Source: Anaerolineaceae bacterium
GTDB lineage: Bacteria; Chloroflexota; Anaerolineae; Anaerolineales; Anaerolineaceae
DNA: 43,389 nt
Assembly: GCA_003446605.1 (NCBI GenBank)
Contig: DMDF01000114.1
Coordinates: 1-43,389, forward strand
Reading direction: 5' to 3'
The translations under genes and the position numbers were made by a program. Of this stretch, positions 43,237 through 43,389 are shown one piece after another (the first letter of the stretch is position 1; each line of letters opens with the position of its first letter). Below the pieces are notes generated by a model. It was given only the letters and a program-made list of their open reading frames with translations. It was not told where the DNA came from and searched no databases.

Positions 43237-43389
43237 AGCGATAAATTACACTTGGGGATTTCAGTGAGTCAAAGAAGTCAGATAGAAAAAACGAACTTTT
43301 GGTTTTTGCAAAATGGGTAGCCATTGCAACGAAACCATCCTCTCTCTCAACAATTTTGAGATCTTCCTCATTATTGTTGATTCAAGACG
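43237..43389. other. window edge, no supportable gene
   Basis: One - strand frame stays open from about 43381 to a stop at 43217, with a product ending SVIYRWHAVWR. It has no good start and is broken by a stop at the edge, so it is not called; it might be a gene remnant. Confidence 0.3.

Noticed and set aside
43217..43381. Open - strand frame at the window edge ending in SVIYRWHAVWR
   Set aside because: In-frame stop at the edge, no start with a ribosome site, and overlap with the structured leader; at most a gene remnant.

Overview
The window is a mid-to-low GC bacterial chromosome segment with short intergenic gaps, ATGA start/stop overlaps and strong GGAGG-type ribosome binding sites. I see no rRNA, tRNA, insertion sequence or CRISPR array. 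The gene content fits an anaerobic, monoderm-like bacterium: lipoprotein-dependent ABC uptake, a Pel-type exopolysaccharide locus without outer-membrane components, an orphan MobB, and a Mut7-C RNase next to a Rieske oxygenase. The Anaerolineae class of Chloroflexota is my best guess, but this is inference from content only.

Layout. 1-1700 (+): the end of a SIS-domain sugar-phosphate protein, mobB with an overlapping 50-codon gene, and a 56-residue membrane protein, closed by a shared terminator. 1821-4203 (-): proline biosynthesis proBA. 4579-16965 (+): a nine-gene exopolysaccharide locus. It holds a PelD-like c-di-GMP receptor fused to a degenerate SDR domain, a PelE-like protein, a DUF2194 putative deacetylase, PelF glycosyltransferase, PelG flippase, then CotH-like kinase, VTC-domain, DUF4956 and DUF4832 proteins. 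PelA, PelB and PelC are absent. 17350-19179 (+): a ferritin-like/VIT1 iron transporter and a CPBP protease. 19166-21173 (-): HtrA-type protease followed by a Cof-type phosphatase. 21342-25512 (-): a P-type ATPase with all five cation-site residues of the Na+/K+-ATPase (IIC) class, co-transcribed with two TrkA/RCK proteins. 25750-29304: a Mut7-C RNase divergent from a Rieske oxygenase, and an orphan PEPCK/HprK-superfamily protein.

29428-31969 (-) is a polar amino-acid ABC transporter whose promoter is followed by an intrinsic terminator, so it looks attenuated. 32258-43126 (-) is a nucleoside salvage island: nucleoside hydrolase, a complete BmpA/NupOPQ-type nucleoside ABC transporter, an amidohydrolase deaminase, an MFS transporter and three nucleoside phosphorylase paralogues. 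Together these would import nucleosides, deaminate bases or nucleosides, and release ribose-1-phosphate or ribose. A structured, palindrome-bearing leader precedes the island.

The most unusual parts are the Pel-like locus (degenerate SDR on PelD, PelA replaced by separate proteins, an embedded CotH/VTC/DUF4956 module), the IIC-type ATPase with two RCK partners, and the three phosphorylases that share an E-N-E motif where the family normally has E-M-E.
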